Source: an uncultured Planctomycetota bacterium (GTDB taxonomy: Bacteria; Planctomycetota; Phycisphaerae; SM23-33). From it: a DNA stretch of 64,000 nucleotides. The notes beneath the pieces were generated by a model. The model was not told where the DNA came from and ran no database searches. It was given only the letters and a program-made list of their open reading frames with translations. Made by a program: the position numbers and the translations under genes. How positions within the stretch are numbered: the stretch's first letter is position 1; the number at the start of each line of letters is the position of its first letter. Where the stretch lies: the NCBI GenBank assembly GCA_903892515.1, contig CAITIS010000134.1, positions 116,620 through 180,619 on the forward strand, read 5' to 3'. Positions 25,849 through 36,254 of the stretch are shown piece by piece.

Positions 25849-27809
25849 GTCAGCACCAGGATCGTGATGAGCACAATGGCCCCGATGACCAGGCAGGCGG
25901 CATACCAGCCGACCTTGCCGGTCTGGCCCCAGGACAGCACGGCGTGCAGCAGCTTGGCCGATTCGCCGATGGCGCCGTAGAACAGGTCGATGAAGTCGCG
26001 GCGATTGGCCCGGGCCAGGTACACAAAGGGCTCCACCACCAGCCGGCGATACAGCCAATCAAAGCCCCAGCCGCCCTGCCACAGCCGATACACCTGCCGC
26101 CACGGCCGAACCAGCCGCAGCACACGCACCGCGCTGGGGAAACGCCGATACAGCAGCCAGGCCGCCACGATGCCCGCGAGGCTGGCGGCCCCGGCGATGA
26201 TCTGGACCTTGGCCAGCGAGGGCAAGTGTTCACGCTGCGGCGCGGCGGGCAGCACCACGCCCAGCCAGTCCGACAGCAGCGTCACCTGGTAGACGTTTTT
26301 CGGCAACTCCACCGCGCCGGCGACGATGGCGAAGACCGCCAGCACGACCAGCGGCAATGTCATCGTCCAACTGATGTGAGTTGGCGCCGGCGGCTCAGGC
26401 TTTTGCGCCTGGAAACTCCCACAGCCGAGGGCGGCTGTGCCACGCGCGCTGCCGCCACGCTGCGGCTCACGCCTGGCCGGGCCAAAGAAAACCACGAACA
26501 CCAGCCGGAACGTGTACAAGGCCGTCAGCACCGCCCCCACCAGTCCGCACGCCCACAGCACCGGCGAGCCGCGTTGCGAGGCGAGCGTCTCGTACAAGAT
26601 GAGATCCTTGCTGTAGAAACCCGCCGTCACGAAGGGCAGAGCCGCCAGCGACAGCGCCCCGGCCAGGAAGGTCACGAACGTCAGCGGCATGCGTCGCCAC
26701 AGCCCGCCCATCTTGAAGATGTTCTGCTCGTGATGCATGCCCAGGATGATCGCCCCGGCGGCCAGGAAGAGCAGGCTCTTGAAGAACGCGTGGGTCATGA
26801 AGTGGAACATGGCCGCCGAGTACGCGCCAACGCCCAGGGCCAGGAACATGTACCCGATCTGGCTGATCGTGGAGTAGGCTAAGATGCGTTTGATGTCCGT
26901 CTGCGTCAGGGCAGAGCACGCCGCCAGCAGCAGCGTTACGGCACCGATGACGGCCACCACCTGCCCCACCGGCAAGGCCAGCTCGAAGATGGCGTTCATG
27001 CGGGCGATCAGGTACACGCCGGCGGTGACCATGGTGGCGGCGTGGATCAGGGCCGACACCGGCGTGGGTCCGGCCATGGCGTCGGGCAGCCAGGTTTGCA
27101 GCGGCAACTGGGCGCTCTTGCCCACGGCCCCGCCCAGCAGCAGCGCGGCCGCGGCAATGGCCAGGCCCGAGCCGCTCACCCACACGTGCGGTGCCTGCAG
27201 CGCGATGCTCTGGATGTCCAGCGTGCCGAAGTGCCAGTACAGCAGGAGCAGCCCGACGGCCAGGGCGGCGTCGCCCACGCGCGTGACGATGAATGCCTTC
27301 ATGGCCGCTCGCCCGTTGGCCGGGTCGGTGTACCAAAAGCCGATCAGCAGGTAGCTGCACAGGCCCACGCCTTCCCAACCCAGGTACAGCAGCAGCAGGT
27401 TGTCCGCCAGCACCAGCACGAGCATGGCCCCCACGAACAGGTTCATGTACGCGAAGAATCGGCCGTAGCCTCCATCACAGGCCATGTAGCCGGTGGAGTA
27501 CAGGTGAATCCAGAAAGCCACGAACGTGACCACCACCATCATCAGCAGCGACAGCGGGTCGAGGTGCAGGCCGATGGTCGGGTGGAAGCTCGTCAGCGGC
27601 AGCCACGTCCAGAGCACCTGGCGGATGGGCACGACCGGCCCGGCGGCCGAGAGATAGCGAACAGCCGCCAGCAGCGCCAGTGCGGCCGATGCGCCCACGC
27701 TGCCCACGCCGATCAGCGCGATCACCGGCCTGGGCAGCCCGCGCAGCCCCACCAGCAGGACAAAGCCCGCCAGCGGCAACGCCGGGATAACCCACAGCCA
27801 ATCGAGCAT
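25845..27809 (-). CDS. nuoL: NADH-quinone oxidoreductase subunit L
   Basis: The distal proton-pumping antiporter-like subunit of complex I with a long C-terminal lateral helix; 654 residues. Family segments [37 protein letters not shown] and [15 protein letters not shown] are present. After FFGPARR (about residue 446) it carries about 25 atypical residues ([17 protein letters not shown] and on), encoded partly by a palindrome that is identical to two intergenic copies. The insertion lies in the loop before the last helices, where length varies in the family. Confidence 0.95.
   Translation of the reverse strand: MLDWLWVIPALPLAGFVLLVGLRGLPRPVIALIGVGSVGASAALALLAAVRYLSAAGPVVPIRQVLWTWLPLTSFHPTIGLHLDPLSLLMMVVVTFVAFWIHLYSTGYMACDGGYGRFFAYMNLFVGAMLVLVLADNLLLLYLGWEGVGLCSYLLIGFWYTDPANGRAAMKAFIVTRVGDAALAVGLLLLYWHFGTLDIQSIALQAPHVWVSGSGLAIAAAALLLGGAVGKSAQLPLQTWLPDAMAGPTPVSALIHAATMVTAGVYLIARMNAIFELALPVGQVVAVIGAVTLLLAACSALTQTDIKRILAYSTISQIGYMFLALGVGAYSAAMFHFMTHAFFKSLLFLAAGAIILGMHHEQNIFKMGGLWRRMPLTFVTFLAGALSLAALPFVTAGFYSKDLILYETLASQRGSPVLWACGLVGAVLTALYTFRLVFVVFFGPARREPQRGGSARGTAALGCGSFQAQKPEPPAPTHISWTMTLPLVVLAVFAIVAGAVELPKNVYQVTLLSDWLGVVLPAAPQREHLPSLAKVQIIAGAASLAGIVAAWLLYRRFPSAVRVLRLVRPWRQVYRLWQGGWGFDWLYRRLVVEPFVYLARANRRDFIDLFYGAIGESAKLLHAVLSWGQTGKVGWYAACLVIGAIVLITILVLT
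26419..26444. repeat. 26-bp palindrome in frame inside nuoL
   Basis: Arms CCACAGCC and GGCTGTGCCACG. The same 26 bases occur at 2547-2572 and 43273-43298, both intergenic. Here they encode residues near 455-464 of NuoL. Confidence 0.85.
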
Positions 27810-27818
27810 CGTTATCTT

Positions 27819-28121
27819 CTATCCTTTCATGGACGCGGCGGCCGATACGTCCAGCGTCTTGAAGCGGCGGTACAGTTGCAGCACCAGCGCCAGCCCCACC
27901 GAAACCTCGGCGGCCGCCAGCGTCAAGATCAGCAGGAACATCACTTGGCCATCGGCGCCGCGAGCGCTGCCCCCGGCCACGAATGCCAGAGCGGCGGCGT
28001 TGAGCATGATCTCGAGGCTCATCAGCACCAGCACGATGTTGCGGCGCACGATGACCCCGAACAGGCCCGTCGCCAGCAGTACGGCCGCGACGATCATGAC
28101 ATGGCCGGCCGGGATGTTCAT
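27819..28121 (-). CDS. nuoK: NADH-quinone oxidoreductase subunit K
   Basis: A 100-residue subunit with three transmembrane helices. The buried glutamates of the proton path are present in [11 protein letters not shown] (Glu37) and [11 protein letters not shown] (about Glu72). It overlaps the nuoJ stop by four bases. Confidence 0.95.
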   Translation of the reverse strand: MNIPAGHVMIVAAVLLATGLFGVIVRRNIVLVLMSLEIMLNAAALAFVAGGSARGADGQVMFLLILTLAAAEVSVGLALVLQLYRRFKTLDVSAAASMKG

Positions 28122-28804
28122 GACGGTTCCTCCTGAGTTGGCACTGGGCCGCTGCCAGCGTTCGAGCCGCCTATCGCGGCCGAGTCGTGGCCGCTGGACT
28201 CCGCGACCACGGCACCCAGCTGTGTTTTGCGCTCGGCCCGGCCAAGTCCCGTAGGTCGGGCACTGCCCGACGAGCTATCGGCAGGGGAACCATCAAGACG
28301 GCGGGCAGTGCCCGCCCTACTCTGCTCGGGCCGGCCAAGGTGGTACGCGCCGACCAAGCCCGACAGCAGCAACAGCGACGCCAACTCCACCGCCAGCACG
28401 TACGGGCCGTACAGCAGCTTGGCGACCTCGCGCGGGTCGTTGCCCGGGCCGACCGGCGGGCCGGGATTGGCCACCATGACGTAGATCAACTCCGCCAGCA
28501 GCACCGCCGACAGCACGCCCGCCGCCAGCCACGCCGGCGACCGGCGATGCCGATTAGCTTCCTGCTCGGCCTTGCCCAGGTTCATCATCATAATGACGAA
28601 TATGAACAACACCATGATGGCCCCGGCGTAGATGATGACCTCCAGGGCGGCCGCCAGCTGCGCCCCCAGCACGAACAGGTCCACGGCCACCGCCAGCAGC
28701 GAGACGATCAAGAACAGCAGCGCATGCACGATGTTCGTCCGCGTCACCACCAGCAGCGTGGCCAGCACGGCAATGCCCGACGAGATGTAGAAGACGCTGG
28801 TCAT
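28118..28804 (-). CDS. nuoJ: NADH-quinone oxidoreductase subunit J with repeat-derived tail
   Basis: Five-helix membrane subunit; the segment [20 protein letters not shown] is the conserved helix 3 with its pi-bulge region. The membrane part ends near residue 160, after which about 68 residues rich in Gly, Ser, Ala and Arg follow, encoded partly by a palindrome pair (28251-28320). NuoJ normally ends soon after helix 5, so this tail is probably acquired. Length 228 residues. Confidence 0.92.
   Translation of the reverse strand: MTSVFYISSGIAVLATLLVVTRTNIVHALLFLIVSLLAVAVDLFVLGAQLAAALEVIIYAGAIMVLFIFVIMMMNLGKAEQEANRHRRSPAWLAAGVLSAVLLAELIYVMVANPGPPVGPGNDPREVAKLLYGPYVLAVELASLLLLSGLVGAYHLGRPEQSRAGTARRLDGSPADSSSGSARPTGLGRAERKTQLGAVVAESSGHDSAAIGGSNAGSGPVPTQEEPS
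28251..28320. repeat. Palindrome pair in frame in the nuoJ 3' end
   Basis: GTAGGTCGGGCACTGCCCGAC at the left and GGCGGGCAGTGCCCGCCCTAC at the right face each other, as in intergenic pairs at 10645-10731 and 13570-13632. The pair encodes about residues 162-185 of NuoJ without breaking the frame. Confidence 0.8.
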
Positions 28805-29105
28805 AAACACACAGCTTTCACCGCAGAGGCCGCAGAGCACGCAGAGGGAACAAAGGCGGGATTCGATATTGGATATTCGATATTAGGAAAAACGCTGTCG
28901 CCTGCCGATGCGCTGTTCCCAATACCTGATATCAAATATCCAATCACGTTTGTGTCTTCGTTCTCTTTGTGCTTTTCGCGGTTCAAGCTCTTTCCGATTC
29001 TCTGAGACCTCTGTGCCTCTGTGGCCGTCTTGCTTTGTATTGTTGGTTTCTCTTCTCTTTGCGCTCTCTGCGTCCTCTGCGGTGAAAGCCTTTGCTGTCG
29101 TTGCC
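28805..29105. repeat. Nested foldback spacer between nuoI and nuoJ
   Basis: Outer arms: TTTCACCGCAGAGGCCGCAG (from 28809) and CTGCGTCCTCTGCGGTGAAAG (to about 29092). Inner arms: GATATTGGATATTCGATATT (near 28864) and ATATCAAATATCCAATC (near 28928). The arms consist of degenerate 9-bp units. On the mRNA this would give a long hairpin between two cistrons. Confidence 0.75.
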
Positions 29106-29621
29106 TCACGGCATAAGCGTCTTCACGTCCTCGGGCGGCTGTTCTTCCAGGGCTTGGCCCTTGTCCTTGCCGCCGATGGCCACGCCGCAGACGCGGTAGA
29201 AATTGTACTGGTGATGCTTGCCCACGCCATCGATGAGCAGGTCTTCCTTCTCGTACACCATGCTCGTCCGCTTGCATTCGGCCATCTCGTAATCGGGCGT
29301 CAGTTGGATGGCGTACGTCGGGCACGCCTCCTCGCACAGGCCGCAAAAGATGCAGCGCGAGAAGTTGATGCGGAAGAACTCGGGATAGCGCCGGCCCGTT
29401 TCGTCCTGCGTGGCTTGCAGGGCGATGCAGTCCACCGGGCAAGCGGCCGCACACAGGTAGCACGCCACACAGCGCTCGCCGCCGTCGGGGTCGCGCGTCA
29501 GCACGATCCGCCCGCGCGCCCGCGGCGGCAGCACCCGCTGCTTCTCGGGATACGGCACCGTCGGCCGGTGGGCGAACATGTGCAGAAACACCCGCCAGAT
29601 TGTCCGCAATATGCTCAGCAT
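29106..29621 (-). CDS. nuoI: NADH-quinone oxidoreductase subunit I
   Basis: An 8Fe ferredoxin-like subunit that carries electrons through clusters N6a and N6b toward N2. Two motifs, [15 protein letters not shown] and [12 protein letters not shown], bind the two 4Fe-4S clusters. The amphipathic N-terminal helix [16 protein letters not shown] lies on the membrane. Length 171 residues. Confidence 0.96.
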   Translation of the reverse strand: MLSILRTIWRVFLHMFAHRPTVPYPEKQRVLPPRARGRIVLTRDPDGGERCVACYLCAAACPVDCIALQATQDETGRRYPEFFRINFSRCIFCGLCEEACPTYAIQLTPDYEMAECKRTSMVYEKEDLLIDGVGKHHQYNFYRVCGVAIGGKDKGQALEEQPPEDVKTLMP

Positions 29622-30146
29622 GCAATTCCCAATGCAACGGCAGAGAAAAGAAAAGACTTAACCACGGAGGACACGGAGAGCACGGAGATGTAAAGACAAA
29701 CGACAAAGACTAAACCACTAAGGGCACAAAGAATGGATGCACAAAGGACAGCGAGAAGAAGAGACTTAACCACGGAGGACACGGAGAGCACGGAGATGTA
29801 AAGGCAAACGACAAAGACTAAACCACAAAGGGAAGACAGAAGAGGCTGGAGGCCGGAGGTCGGAGGCCTGAGAGGCCGCGCCGTCCCTGCCAAGTCCCAA
29901 GACCTTGGAACGCGGAGTATCTCTCGCCTCGGACCCACGGGCGCTGTCCTCTGACCTTCGTCTTCCTTGTGTCCTCTGTGGCTCAACGCTTTGAATCCTC
30001 TGCAATTTCTGCGGCGTCCGTGGCTGTCTTGCGCCTTTCTCTCTTCCGTTCCTTTGTGTCCTTTGTGGCTCTGCTCTTCGTGTTCTTTGTGGTTTAAGTC
30101 GTTGTCGTTTGCCTTTATATCTCCGTGCTCTCCGTGTCCTCCGTGG
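29622..30146. repeat. 525-bp nested foldback between nuoH and nuoI with 53-bp inverted arms
   Basis: The left arm (29658-29710) and the right arm (30098-30150) are reverse complements over 53 bp with three mismatches; both consist of CACGGAGGA-type 9-bp units followed by CAAACGACAA. The left arm is also duplicated directly about 110 bp further on (29765-29828). The right arm overlaps the nuoH stop codon, which is the TAA of its TTAACC end. Between them lie GGAGGTCGGAGGCC-type heptads (near 29850). Confidence 0.85.
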
Positions 30147-31103
30147 TTAATGGTCTTTCAGAAGCACGGCCGCACCGGCGGCGGCCAGGTTTACCAGCGA
30201 CAGCGGCAGCATGATCTTCCAGCCAAAGGCCATCAACTGATCGTAGCGTGGCCGCAGCAGCGACCCCCGCAGCAGGATGAAGCTGCTGATAAAGATCAAG
30301 GTCTTGATGATGAACCATGCCACCGGCGGCAGCCACGGCCCGTACCAGCCGCCGAAGAACAGCGTCACGATCAAGGCCGATATCAGCGTGATGCCCACGT
30401 ATTCGCCCAGGAAGAACAGGGCGAACTTCATGCCCGAATACTCGGTGTGATACCCGGCCACCAGCTCGTTTTCGGCCTCGGGCAGGTCGAAGGGCAGCCG
30501 CCGCGTCTCGGCCAGGCCGGCGATGAAGAAGATGGCAAAGCCCGCGAATTGCGGGAAGACGAACCACATCCGCTCCTGGGCGGCCACGATGTCGCTCAGC
30601 CGGAAGCTGCCGGTCATGGCCACCACGCCCATGAGCGATAAGCCCATGAACACCTCGTAGCTCACCATCTGGCCGATGGCCCGCATCGACCCCAGCAGGG
30701 CGTACTTGTTGTTGCTCGACCAGCCCGCCAGGGCCACCGCGTACACGGACAGGGACGACATGGCCAGGAAGAATAGCAGCCCGATGTTCAGATCGGCCAC
30801 GCACAGGCCCGGCGCGAAGGGCACCACCGCGAAGCTCAGCATGGTGGCCACGAGGATGATGGCCGGGGCGATGACGAAGACCGGTCGGTCCGCAAAGCGC
30901 GGAACCCAGTCTTCCTTGGTGAGCAGCTTGATGATGTCGGCCAGCACTTGCAGCAGCCCGAAGGGCCCGACGCGATTGGGCCCGTACCGCTCCTGCCACA
31001 GCGCCAGCAGCCGCCGCTCCAGGAAGATCAGCCCCGCCGCCATGGTCAGCAGCGCCGCCAGCAGCACGACGATCAGCAGGATATAAAAGGTCGTCTGGCT
31101 CAT
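30147..31103 (-). CDS. nuoH: NADH-quinone oxidoreductase subunit H
   Basis: The membrane anchor at the quinone site of complex I. Conserved motifs [20 protein letters not shown], the [22 protein letters not shown] loop and the C-terminal RPRYDQLM are present, with 8 helices in 318 residues. I chose MSQTTFYIL as start since it overlaps the nuoG stop by four bases. The stop TAA belongs to the repeat arm of the following spacer. Confidence 0.96.
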   Translation of the reverse strand: MSQTTFYILLIVVLLAALLTMAAGLIFLERRLLALWQERYGPNRVGPFGLLQVLADIIKLLTKEDWVPRFADRPVFVIAPAIILVATMLSFAVVPFAPGLCVADLNIGLLFFLAMSSLSVYAVALAGWSSNNKYALLGSMRAIGQMVSYEVFMGLSLMGVVAMTGSFRLSDIVAAQERMWFVFPQFAGFAIFFIAGLAETRRLPFDLPEAENELVAGYHTEYSGMKFALFFLGEYVGITLISALIVTLFFGGWYGPWLPPVAWFIIKTLIFISSFILLRGSLLRPRYDQLMAFGWKIMLPLSLVNLAAAGAAVLLKDH

Positions 31104-33862
31104 GCCTGTCTGACCCCCGTCGGCTCGCCTGGCTGGGCGGGTCGGATTTTGCCCCAGGCCGGCAGGGCCACGCCCGGCAGCCCGGGCAGCCCGAAGGGAA
31201 TCGCCACCACGCCGTCGGGCAGCCCTGGGCCGACCTTGAGCGGGAAAGTGCAGACGGCTGATTCCACCGTCATGGTCATCAACTGCCCCGGCGTGGCGCC
31301 CAGCGAATCGGCGTCGGCCTGGTTGAGTTGCAGGTACGGCTTGGCCGCCAGTTCGGCGATGCCCGGGGAGTGCATCGACAGCTCGTCGGAGCCGAAGATG
31401 TGGTAGGCGGGTATGACCAGCCACTCCTCAGCGCGGCGCTGGAACGCCGGCGGAACCAGGCCCAGGTATTCGATGTTCAGCGCTTCGGCTGATGGCTGCC
31501 CGCCGGATGGCTCGACCAGCCGCACGCCAGGCGCGTCCTCGCGCAGCGGCCCGTCGATCTCCTGCTGGAACTTGTTTAAGGCGTGATCGCTGTTCCAGCC
31601 CGGCGCCCAGTATCGCCCCAGCAGCGAAGCGGGCGGCTGGAGCGGGTAGCCTTCCATCGAGTGCCGCAGCGGCGTGTCGGCGTCTGGCTCAGGGGGCCTC
31701 TCGTGAATCGTCTGGTCGGCATCGATGGCAGTCCGGCCACTGAAGCGGTGGCTCTCGCGCGGCACCGGCATGCCCATCAGCCGGAAGCTCGAAGGCGGCG
31801 TGATCCCCGGCACCTTTGCAAACACGGGTATATCACGGGCCAGCGCCGCCAGCACCGCATCCAGGTCAGGCCAAGGTTCGCTCTGCGCCCGGCCTGATGC
31901 CACCATGGCCGCCGACAGCCACTTCCAGCTTTCGCGCACATCGCCGGCGGGCGAGAAAACCTGGTAGAAGCGCTGGGCGCGGCATTCATTATTCACCAGC
32001 GTGCCGCTGCCCTCGGCGAAGGTGGCCGCGGGCAGCACCAGTTCCGCCCAGGCCGTCGTCTCATTCGGCAGGCAATCCAGCACAACGAGATGTTTGATTC
32101 GCCGCAGGATCGTATCGAAGCCGCTCAGCGACAGCTGCCGGTACAGGTTGCTCTCGGCCACGATCAGCGTGTCGATGCCGTTTGAGGCGATGGCCTGCAC
32201 GGCATCGTCGATCTCGCCGCCGTCCATGAGGGCGGTGCCCATGCTGTTGCACTCGGGCACGGTGTAGGCGAGATGGGCGGCAAAGCCCTTCTTCCGCAGC
32301 GCCCAGGCCACGTTGGCCGAGGCCCGCACGATGGACTCGCTGCCGCAGTTGTACCCGGCCACGATGAGCGGCTTTTTATCCTGCAAGGCCTTGGCGATGC
32401 GCTGGGCGAACTGCACGCGCTCGACGGGCAGGTCCTCCACGGCCGGTGCGGCTGGGTCGATCATGTGCGCCACCGCAAAGCCCAGGCGGGCGATGTCGTG
32501 CGGGGCGCCGCGATACGCCTGCGTGACCTGGTCGTCCAGCTTGGTGAAGCCCGGCACGCCCGTGAAGAACGGCCCCTTCTCCTGCTGAATGGCCTCGCGA
32601 ATGACCGCGTCCTCGAAGTCGGAGATGTGCAGCTTGGCGGCCTCGGCAATGGGCTTTTGCAGCACGGCCTGGCGCAGCGACAGCACCATCAGCGGCCCGA
32701 CGTTGTGAATGTCCTCGCCCATCATGAAGATGGTGTTGCACTTTTCCATGTCGTGCAGCGAGGCCGAAGGCGCAGGGCCGCGTTTGAGCACGTCCAGCAT
32801 CGCCCGCACGATCCGCAGATGCTTGGTCGGCATGCCGTGGTAGAAGTTCTCCGCCCCCACCAGCTTGGCCAGGGCGTAGTTCGTCTCCAGGCTGGCCCGC
32901 GGCGAGCCGATGCCGATGGCCCGGCCACTGTGCAGCAAGTTGCCCAGGTGCGTGATGGCGGCCTGGGCGGAAATTGGCCGCAGCGCCGCCTGGTTCTCGC
33001 GCAGCAGCGGCTGGCGGATGCGGTGGGGACTGTTCACGAATTCGTACCCATACCGGCCGCGGTCGCACAGAAAGTAACCGTTGACGCGATGGTTGTACCG
33101 GTTGCGAATGCGCCGCAGCGAACCGTAGCGCTCGCCGGGGATGGTGTTGCAGCCCAGGCCGCAGTGCACGCACACCGACGGGGCCGTCTGCAAGTCCCAC
33201 TTGCGCGTGAAGTGCCGGGCCTGCGTCTTGTCGGTAAAGACGCCCGTGGGGCAGACCTCGACCAGGTTGCCGGCAAACTCGCTTTGCAGCACGCCGTCTT
33301 CAAACCGGCCGAAGAAGACGCGGTCGTGCCAGCCCATCACGCCGAAGTCGCGTCCCCCGGCCGAGTGCCGATAGAAGCGGGCGCAGCGGTAGCACTGAAT
33401 GCAGCGATTCATCTCGTGGGCCACCAGCGGGCCCATGTCCTGGTTGCGGAACGAGCGCTTGGCAAAGCGATTGCGCCGGTACGTATGGCCGGTCATGACG
33501 GTCATGTCTTGCAGGTGGCACTCGCCGCCTTCGTCGCAGACGGGGCAATCATGCGGGTGGTTGAGCATCAGCCATTCGATGACGCGGGCGCGGAACTCGA
33601 TGGCCTCGGGGTCGTCGATGGAGATGCGCATGCCGTCCTTGGCCGAGACCATGCAGCTCATGACGATCTTGCCCTTGGTGTCGTGCTCGTCCTTAAAGAG
33701 CTTGATGGCGCACTGCCGGCACGCCCCCACCGACTGAAAGGCCGGGTGCCAGCAGAAGTAGGGAATGTTAAAGCCCAGGCCCAGGCAGACCTTCAAGAGG
33801 TTCTTGCCGACCTCGTGTGGCCGGATCTCGTGCGGCTGATTGTCTACGTATAAAACGGCCAT
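31100..33862 (-). CDS. nuoG: NADH-quinone oxidoreductase subunit G
   Basis: The largest peripheral subunit. The 2Fe-2S domain (cysteines near residues 37-71) is followed by [18 protein letters not shown] and [10 protein letters not shown] for clusters N4 and N5. CVHCGLGCN...CDRG supplies a further 4Fe-4S site like N7 of E. coli. A large molybdopterin-oxidoreductase-like domain, without obvious metal-binding function, extends to residue 920. Transcribed before nuoH with ATGA overlap. Confidence 0.95.
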   Translation of the reverse strand: MAVLYVDNQPHEIRPHEVGKNLLKVCLGLGFNIPYFCWHPAFQSVGACRQCAIKLFKDEHDTKGKIVMSCMVSAKDGMRISIDDPEAIEFRARVIEWLMLNHPHDCPVCDEGGECHLQDMTVMTGHTYRRNRFAKRSFRNQDMGPLVAHEMNRCIQCYRCARFYRHSAGGRDFGVMGWHDRVFFGRFEDGVLQSEFAGNLVEVCPTGVFTDKTQARHFTRKWDLQTAPSVCVHCGLGCNTIPGERYGSLRRIRNRYNHRVNGYFLCDRGRYGYEFVNSPHRIRQPLLRENQAALRPISAQAAITHLGNLLHSGRAIGIGSPRASLETNYALAKLVGAENFYHGMPTKHLRIVRAMLDVLKRGPAPSASLHDMEKCNTIFMMGEDIHNVGPLMVLSLRQAVLQKPIAEAAKLHISDFEDAVIREAIQQEKGPFFTGVPGFTKLDDQVTQAYRGAPHDIARLGFAVAHMIDPAAPAVEDLPVERVQFAQRIAKALQDKKPLIVAGYNCGSESIVRASANVAWALRKKGFAAHLAYTVPECNSMGTALMDGGEIDDAVQAIASNGIDTLIVAESNLYRQLSLSGFDTILRRIKHLVVLDCLPNETTAWAELVLPAATFAEGSGTLVNNECRAQRFYQVFSPAGDVRESWKWLSAAMVASGRAQSEPWPDLDAVLAALARDIPVFAKVPGITPPSSFRLMGMPVPRESHRFSGRTAIDADQTIHERPPEPDADTPLRHSMEGYPLQPPASLLGRYWAPGWNSDHALNKFQQEIDGPLREDAPGVRLVEPSGGQPSAEALNIEYLGLVPPAFQRRAEEWLVIPAYHIFGSDELSMHSPGIAELAAKPYLQLNQADADSLGATPGQLMTMTVESAVCTFPLKVGPGLPDGVVAIPFGLPGLPGVALPAWGKIRPAQPGEPTGVRQA

Positions 33863-33969
33863 GCGTAACGCCGGGAAGCGATATCAGATATTCGATATCA
33901 GGAAAGACGATCCTGGCGACTCTTCCCGAAAATCTAATATCGAATATCTAATCCCGTCTTCTCCTGTCT
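33863..33969. repeat. Short foldback between nuoF and nuoG
   Basis: GATATCAGATATTCGATATC (near 33880) and AATCTAATATCGAATATC (near 33932) form an inverted repeat of the same ATATC type seen at 3770-3890 and 28864-28945. Confidence 0.65.
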
Positions 33970-35241
33970 TCACTCTTTCCACGGGCAGCGCTTCTGCCGC
34001 ACGTGCTCTAAGAAATCTTCCCGCCAGAAGCGTAGCGCGCTTTCCAGCGGGAACATCGCCCCGGGCGCCAGGGCGCAGAACGTATTGCCCAGCCGGATGT
34101 GCTTTGCATTCAGGTCCAGCACGTCCATGTCCTGGGCCTGGCCGGTGCCTTCTTCTATGGCCCGCAGCGCCCGCGCGATCCAGGGCAGGCCCTCGCGGCA
34201 GGGCGTGCACCAGCCGCAACTCTCGCGGGCGAAGAACTCCTGCAGGCTCAGCTGCACGCCCACCGGGCAGATGCGGTCATCCATCACGACCATCGTGCCT
34301 GTGCCCAGCCGACTGCCGACGGCCTCCATGTGCGAAAAGTCCATGGGCGTATCTAGGTGCTCCTGCCGGATGAAGTTCGACGACGCCCCGCCCGGCAGCA
34401 GGCCCTTGAATTGGTAGCCGCTCTGCATGCCGCCGGCGTGCTCAAAGAGAATGTCTCGCACCGGCGTGCCCATGGGCAGTTCCCACACGCCGGGGTTGTT
34501 CACCCTGCCGCTGCAACCGTAGATCTTCGTGCCGCCCTCCTCGGTCTTGGAGAGCTTCATGAACCACTCCGGCCCGTTGCGAACGATGTGGTGCACGCAG
34601 CAGATTGTCTCGACGTTCTGCACCACGGTGGGCTTGCCCCACAGGCCGCAGACTTCCGCGTGCGGCGGCCGGCTGCGCGGAGTGGCCCGCTTGCCCTGCA
34701 CCGCGTCGAGCATGGCCGAGGCCTCGCCGCACATGTACCGGCCAGCGCTGGTGTGCAGCCGCATTTCCAGGCTGTACCCTGAGTTCTGGATGTTCTTGCC
34801 CAGGTAGCGATGCGCGTACGCCTCGTCGATGGCCTTAGCAAGCCGCCGGGCCGAGAGCTTGTACGCCCAGCGCAGGAAGATGTAGCAGCAGTCGGCCTGG
34901 ATGGCATAGGCGCTGGTGATGGCGCCCTCGATGAGCTGGTGCGGATCGCCCTCCATGAGCAGGCGGTCCTTCATGGTGCCCGGCTCCATCTCGTCGGCGT
35001 TGATGCACAGGTACTTTGGCCGGCGGGCGGCCTGCTCCATCGGCACCAGCGCCCACTTCTTGCCCGCGGGAAAACCCGCCCCGCCGCGCCCGCGCAGGTT
35101 CACCCGGCCAACAAGTTCCTGCACCTCCAGCGGGGCCATCTTCAGGGCCCTCTTGAGCCCCTGGTACCCGCCGGCGCGCTCGTACTCGTCGATCTCCATC
35201 GGCTCGCCCGGCCGCATGTTTTTGGTTAGAACCTTTTCCAT
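33970..35241 (-). CDS. nuoF: NADH-quinone oxidoreductase subunit F
   Basis: The NADH-binding flavoprotein. The glycine-rich NADH/FMN motif RGRGGAGFPAGKKW is near residue 50, and the FMN region with GAGAYICGE-like AGRYMCGEASAM is near 165. ESCGWCTPCREG with a later GNTFC binds the N3 4Fe-4S cluster. The start MEKVLTKN gives 423 residues, the usual length. Confidence 0.96.
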   Translation of the reverse strand: MEKVLTKNMRPGEPMEIDEYERAGGYQGLKRALKMAPLEVQELVGRVNLRGRGGAGFPAGKKWALVPMEQAARRPKYLCINADEMEPGTMKDRLLMEGDPHQLIEGAITSAYAIQADCCYIFLRWAYKLSARRLAKAIDEAYAHRYLGKNIQNSGYSLEMRLHTSAGRYMCGEASAMLDAVQGKRATPRSRPPHAEVCGLWGKPTVVQNVETICCVHHIVRNGPEWFMKLSKTEEGGTKIYGCSGRVNNPGVWELPMGTPVRDILFEHAGGMQSGYQFKGLLPGGASSNFIRQEHLDTPMDFSHMEAVGSRLGTGTMVVMDDRICPVGVQLSLQEFFARESCGWCTPCREGLPWIARALRAIEEGTGQAQDMDVLDLNAKHIRLGNTFCALAPGAMFPLESALRFWREDFLEHVRQKRCPWKE

Positions 35242-35582
35242 GTGTCGCTCACGAATTAACCACGGAGGCCACGGAGAACACGGAGGGATAGAGGCAAACG
35301 ACAAGAAATGCACCACAAAGGGAAGCCGCACGAAGGACACGAAGAGTGCCAAGTGTTTCAGGCGCGAAGAAACTCCCTGCCTTGCTGAACCTTGCGTTGT
35401 CCTGGCGGCCTTTGTGCTTCACGTCGTGAATCCTCTGCGAAGTCTGCGCCATCTGCGGATGTCTTTCGCCTTTCTCTCTTCGTTCCTTTGTGCCCTTTGT
35501 GCGTCCGTCCTTCGTGTCCTTTGTGGTTAGGCCTTTGTCGTTTCTCTTCTCTGCCTTTCCTCTGTGGCCAATGCCGTTTGCC
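35242..35582. repeat. Nested foldback between nuoE and nuoF
   Basis: TTAACCACGGAGGCCACGGA (from about 35255) with GGCAAACGACAAG behind it faces TTTGTGGTTAGGCCTTTGTC and CTTTCCTCTGTGGCC (to about 35570). Interior CACGAAGGACACGAAG-like units and their complements add a second level. No gene is visible. Confidence 0.75.
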
Positions 35583-36047
35583 TCACGCATACCGGCTCAG
35601 GATGTCCGGGATCTTCTCGGGCGTCAGGTGGCCGTGAACGTCCTCATCGATCATCATGGCCGGGGCCTGCTCGCACACGCCCAGGCAGGCGTTGGGCAGC
35701 AGCGTGAACCGGCCATCGCTGGTGGTCTGGCCCAGCTCGATGCCCAGCACCCGGCCCAAATGCTCCTTGAGCGTTTCATAACCCATGATGTAACAACTCA
35801 CGCTGTCGCAGATCAGGATCACGTGCCGCCCCACCTTCTGGCGGAAGATCAAGGTGTAGAAGGTCGCCACCGACTCGACCTCGTCGGCGGAGGCCCCGAG
35901 AATCTCAGCCACGTCCTTGACGGCCTCATCGCTCACCCAGCCGCGATGGCGCTGCACGATCTTCAGCGCCTCCGACGTGGCCGGCCGGCGATGCTCGTAC
36001 AACGCGCACTCCGCTTCGATCTCTTTGCGTTCTTCTTCGCTCAACAT
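35583..36047 (-). CDS. nuoE: NADH-quinone oxidoreductase subunit E
   Basis: A thioredoxin-fold subunit with the N1a 2Fe-2S cluster. The ligands are in CDSVSC (pattern C-x4-C, near residue 80) and CLGVC (near 121). GVCEQAPAMMIDEDVHGHLT completes the family pattern. Length 154 residues. Confidence 0.95.
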   Translation of the reverse strand: MLSEEERKEIEAECALYEHRRPATSEALKIVQRHRGWVSDEAVKDVAEILGASADEVESVATFYTLIFRQKVGRHVILICDSVSCYIMGYETLKEHLGRVLGIELGQTTSDGRFTLLPNACLGVCEQAPAMMIDEDVHGHLTPEKIPDILSRYA

Positions 36048-36254
36048 GCCAACACTTTCACCACGGAGGTCACGGAGATCACGGAGAGGAAAGACAGTTC
36101 CTAGTGCCGAGTGATTAGTTCTTAGCGACCAACGCGTCGCTTCAGGAACTCACCACTAGGAACTAGGAACTTCCAACTTGTCTTTGTCTTTGTATGGCAA
36201 AGTCTTCGTCGTTCTCATGTCTTCTCTGCGTCTCTGTGGCCCAATGCTTTTCCG
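36048..36254. repeat. Nested foldback between nuoCD and nuoE
   Basis: CACCACGGAGGTCACGGAGA units at the left pair with CTTCTCTGCGTCTCTGTGG units at the right. Inside, GTTCCTAGTGCCGAGTG and CACCACTAGGAACTAGGAAC form a second stem. The GGAACTA-type interior recurs at 38080-38150. Confidence 0.7.

Noticed and set aside
29622..30146. Protein-coding content in the nuoH/nuoI spacer
   Set aside because: All frames translate the 9-bp periodic units into simple repetitive peptides and none has a ribosome site or similarity to nuo proteins.
32273..33853. Long plus-strand frame over nuoG, and similar frames at 24268-25596 and 50030-51919
   Set aside because: All are antisense to complete nuo or hydrogenase genes and have low-complexity His/Gln/Gly/Arg composition; they follow from GC-rich third codon positions.
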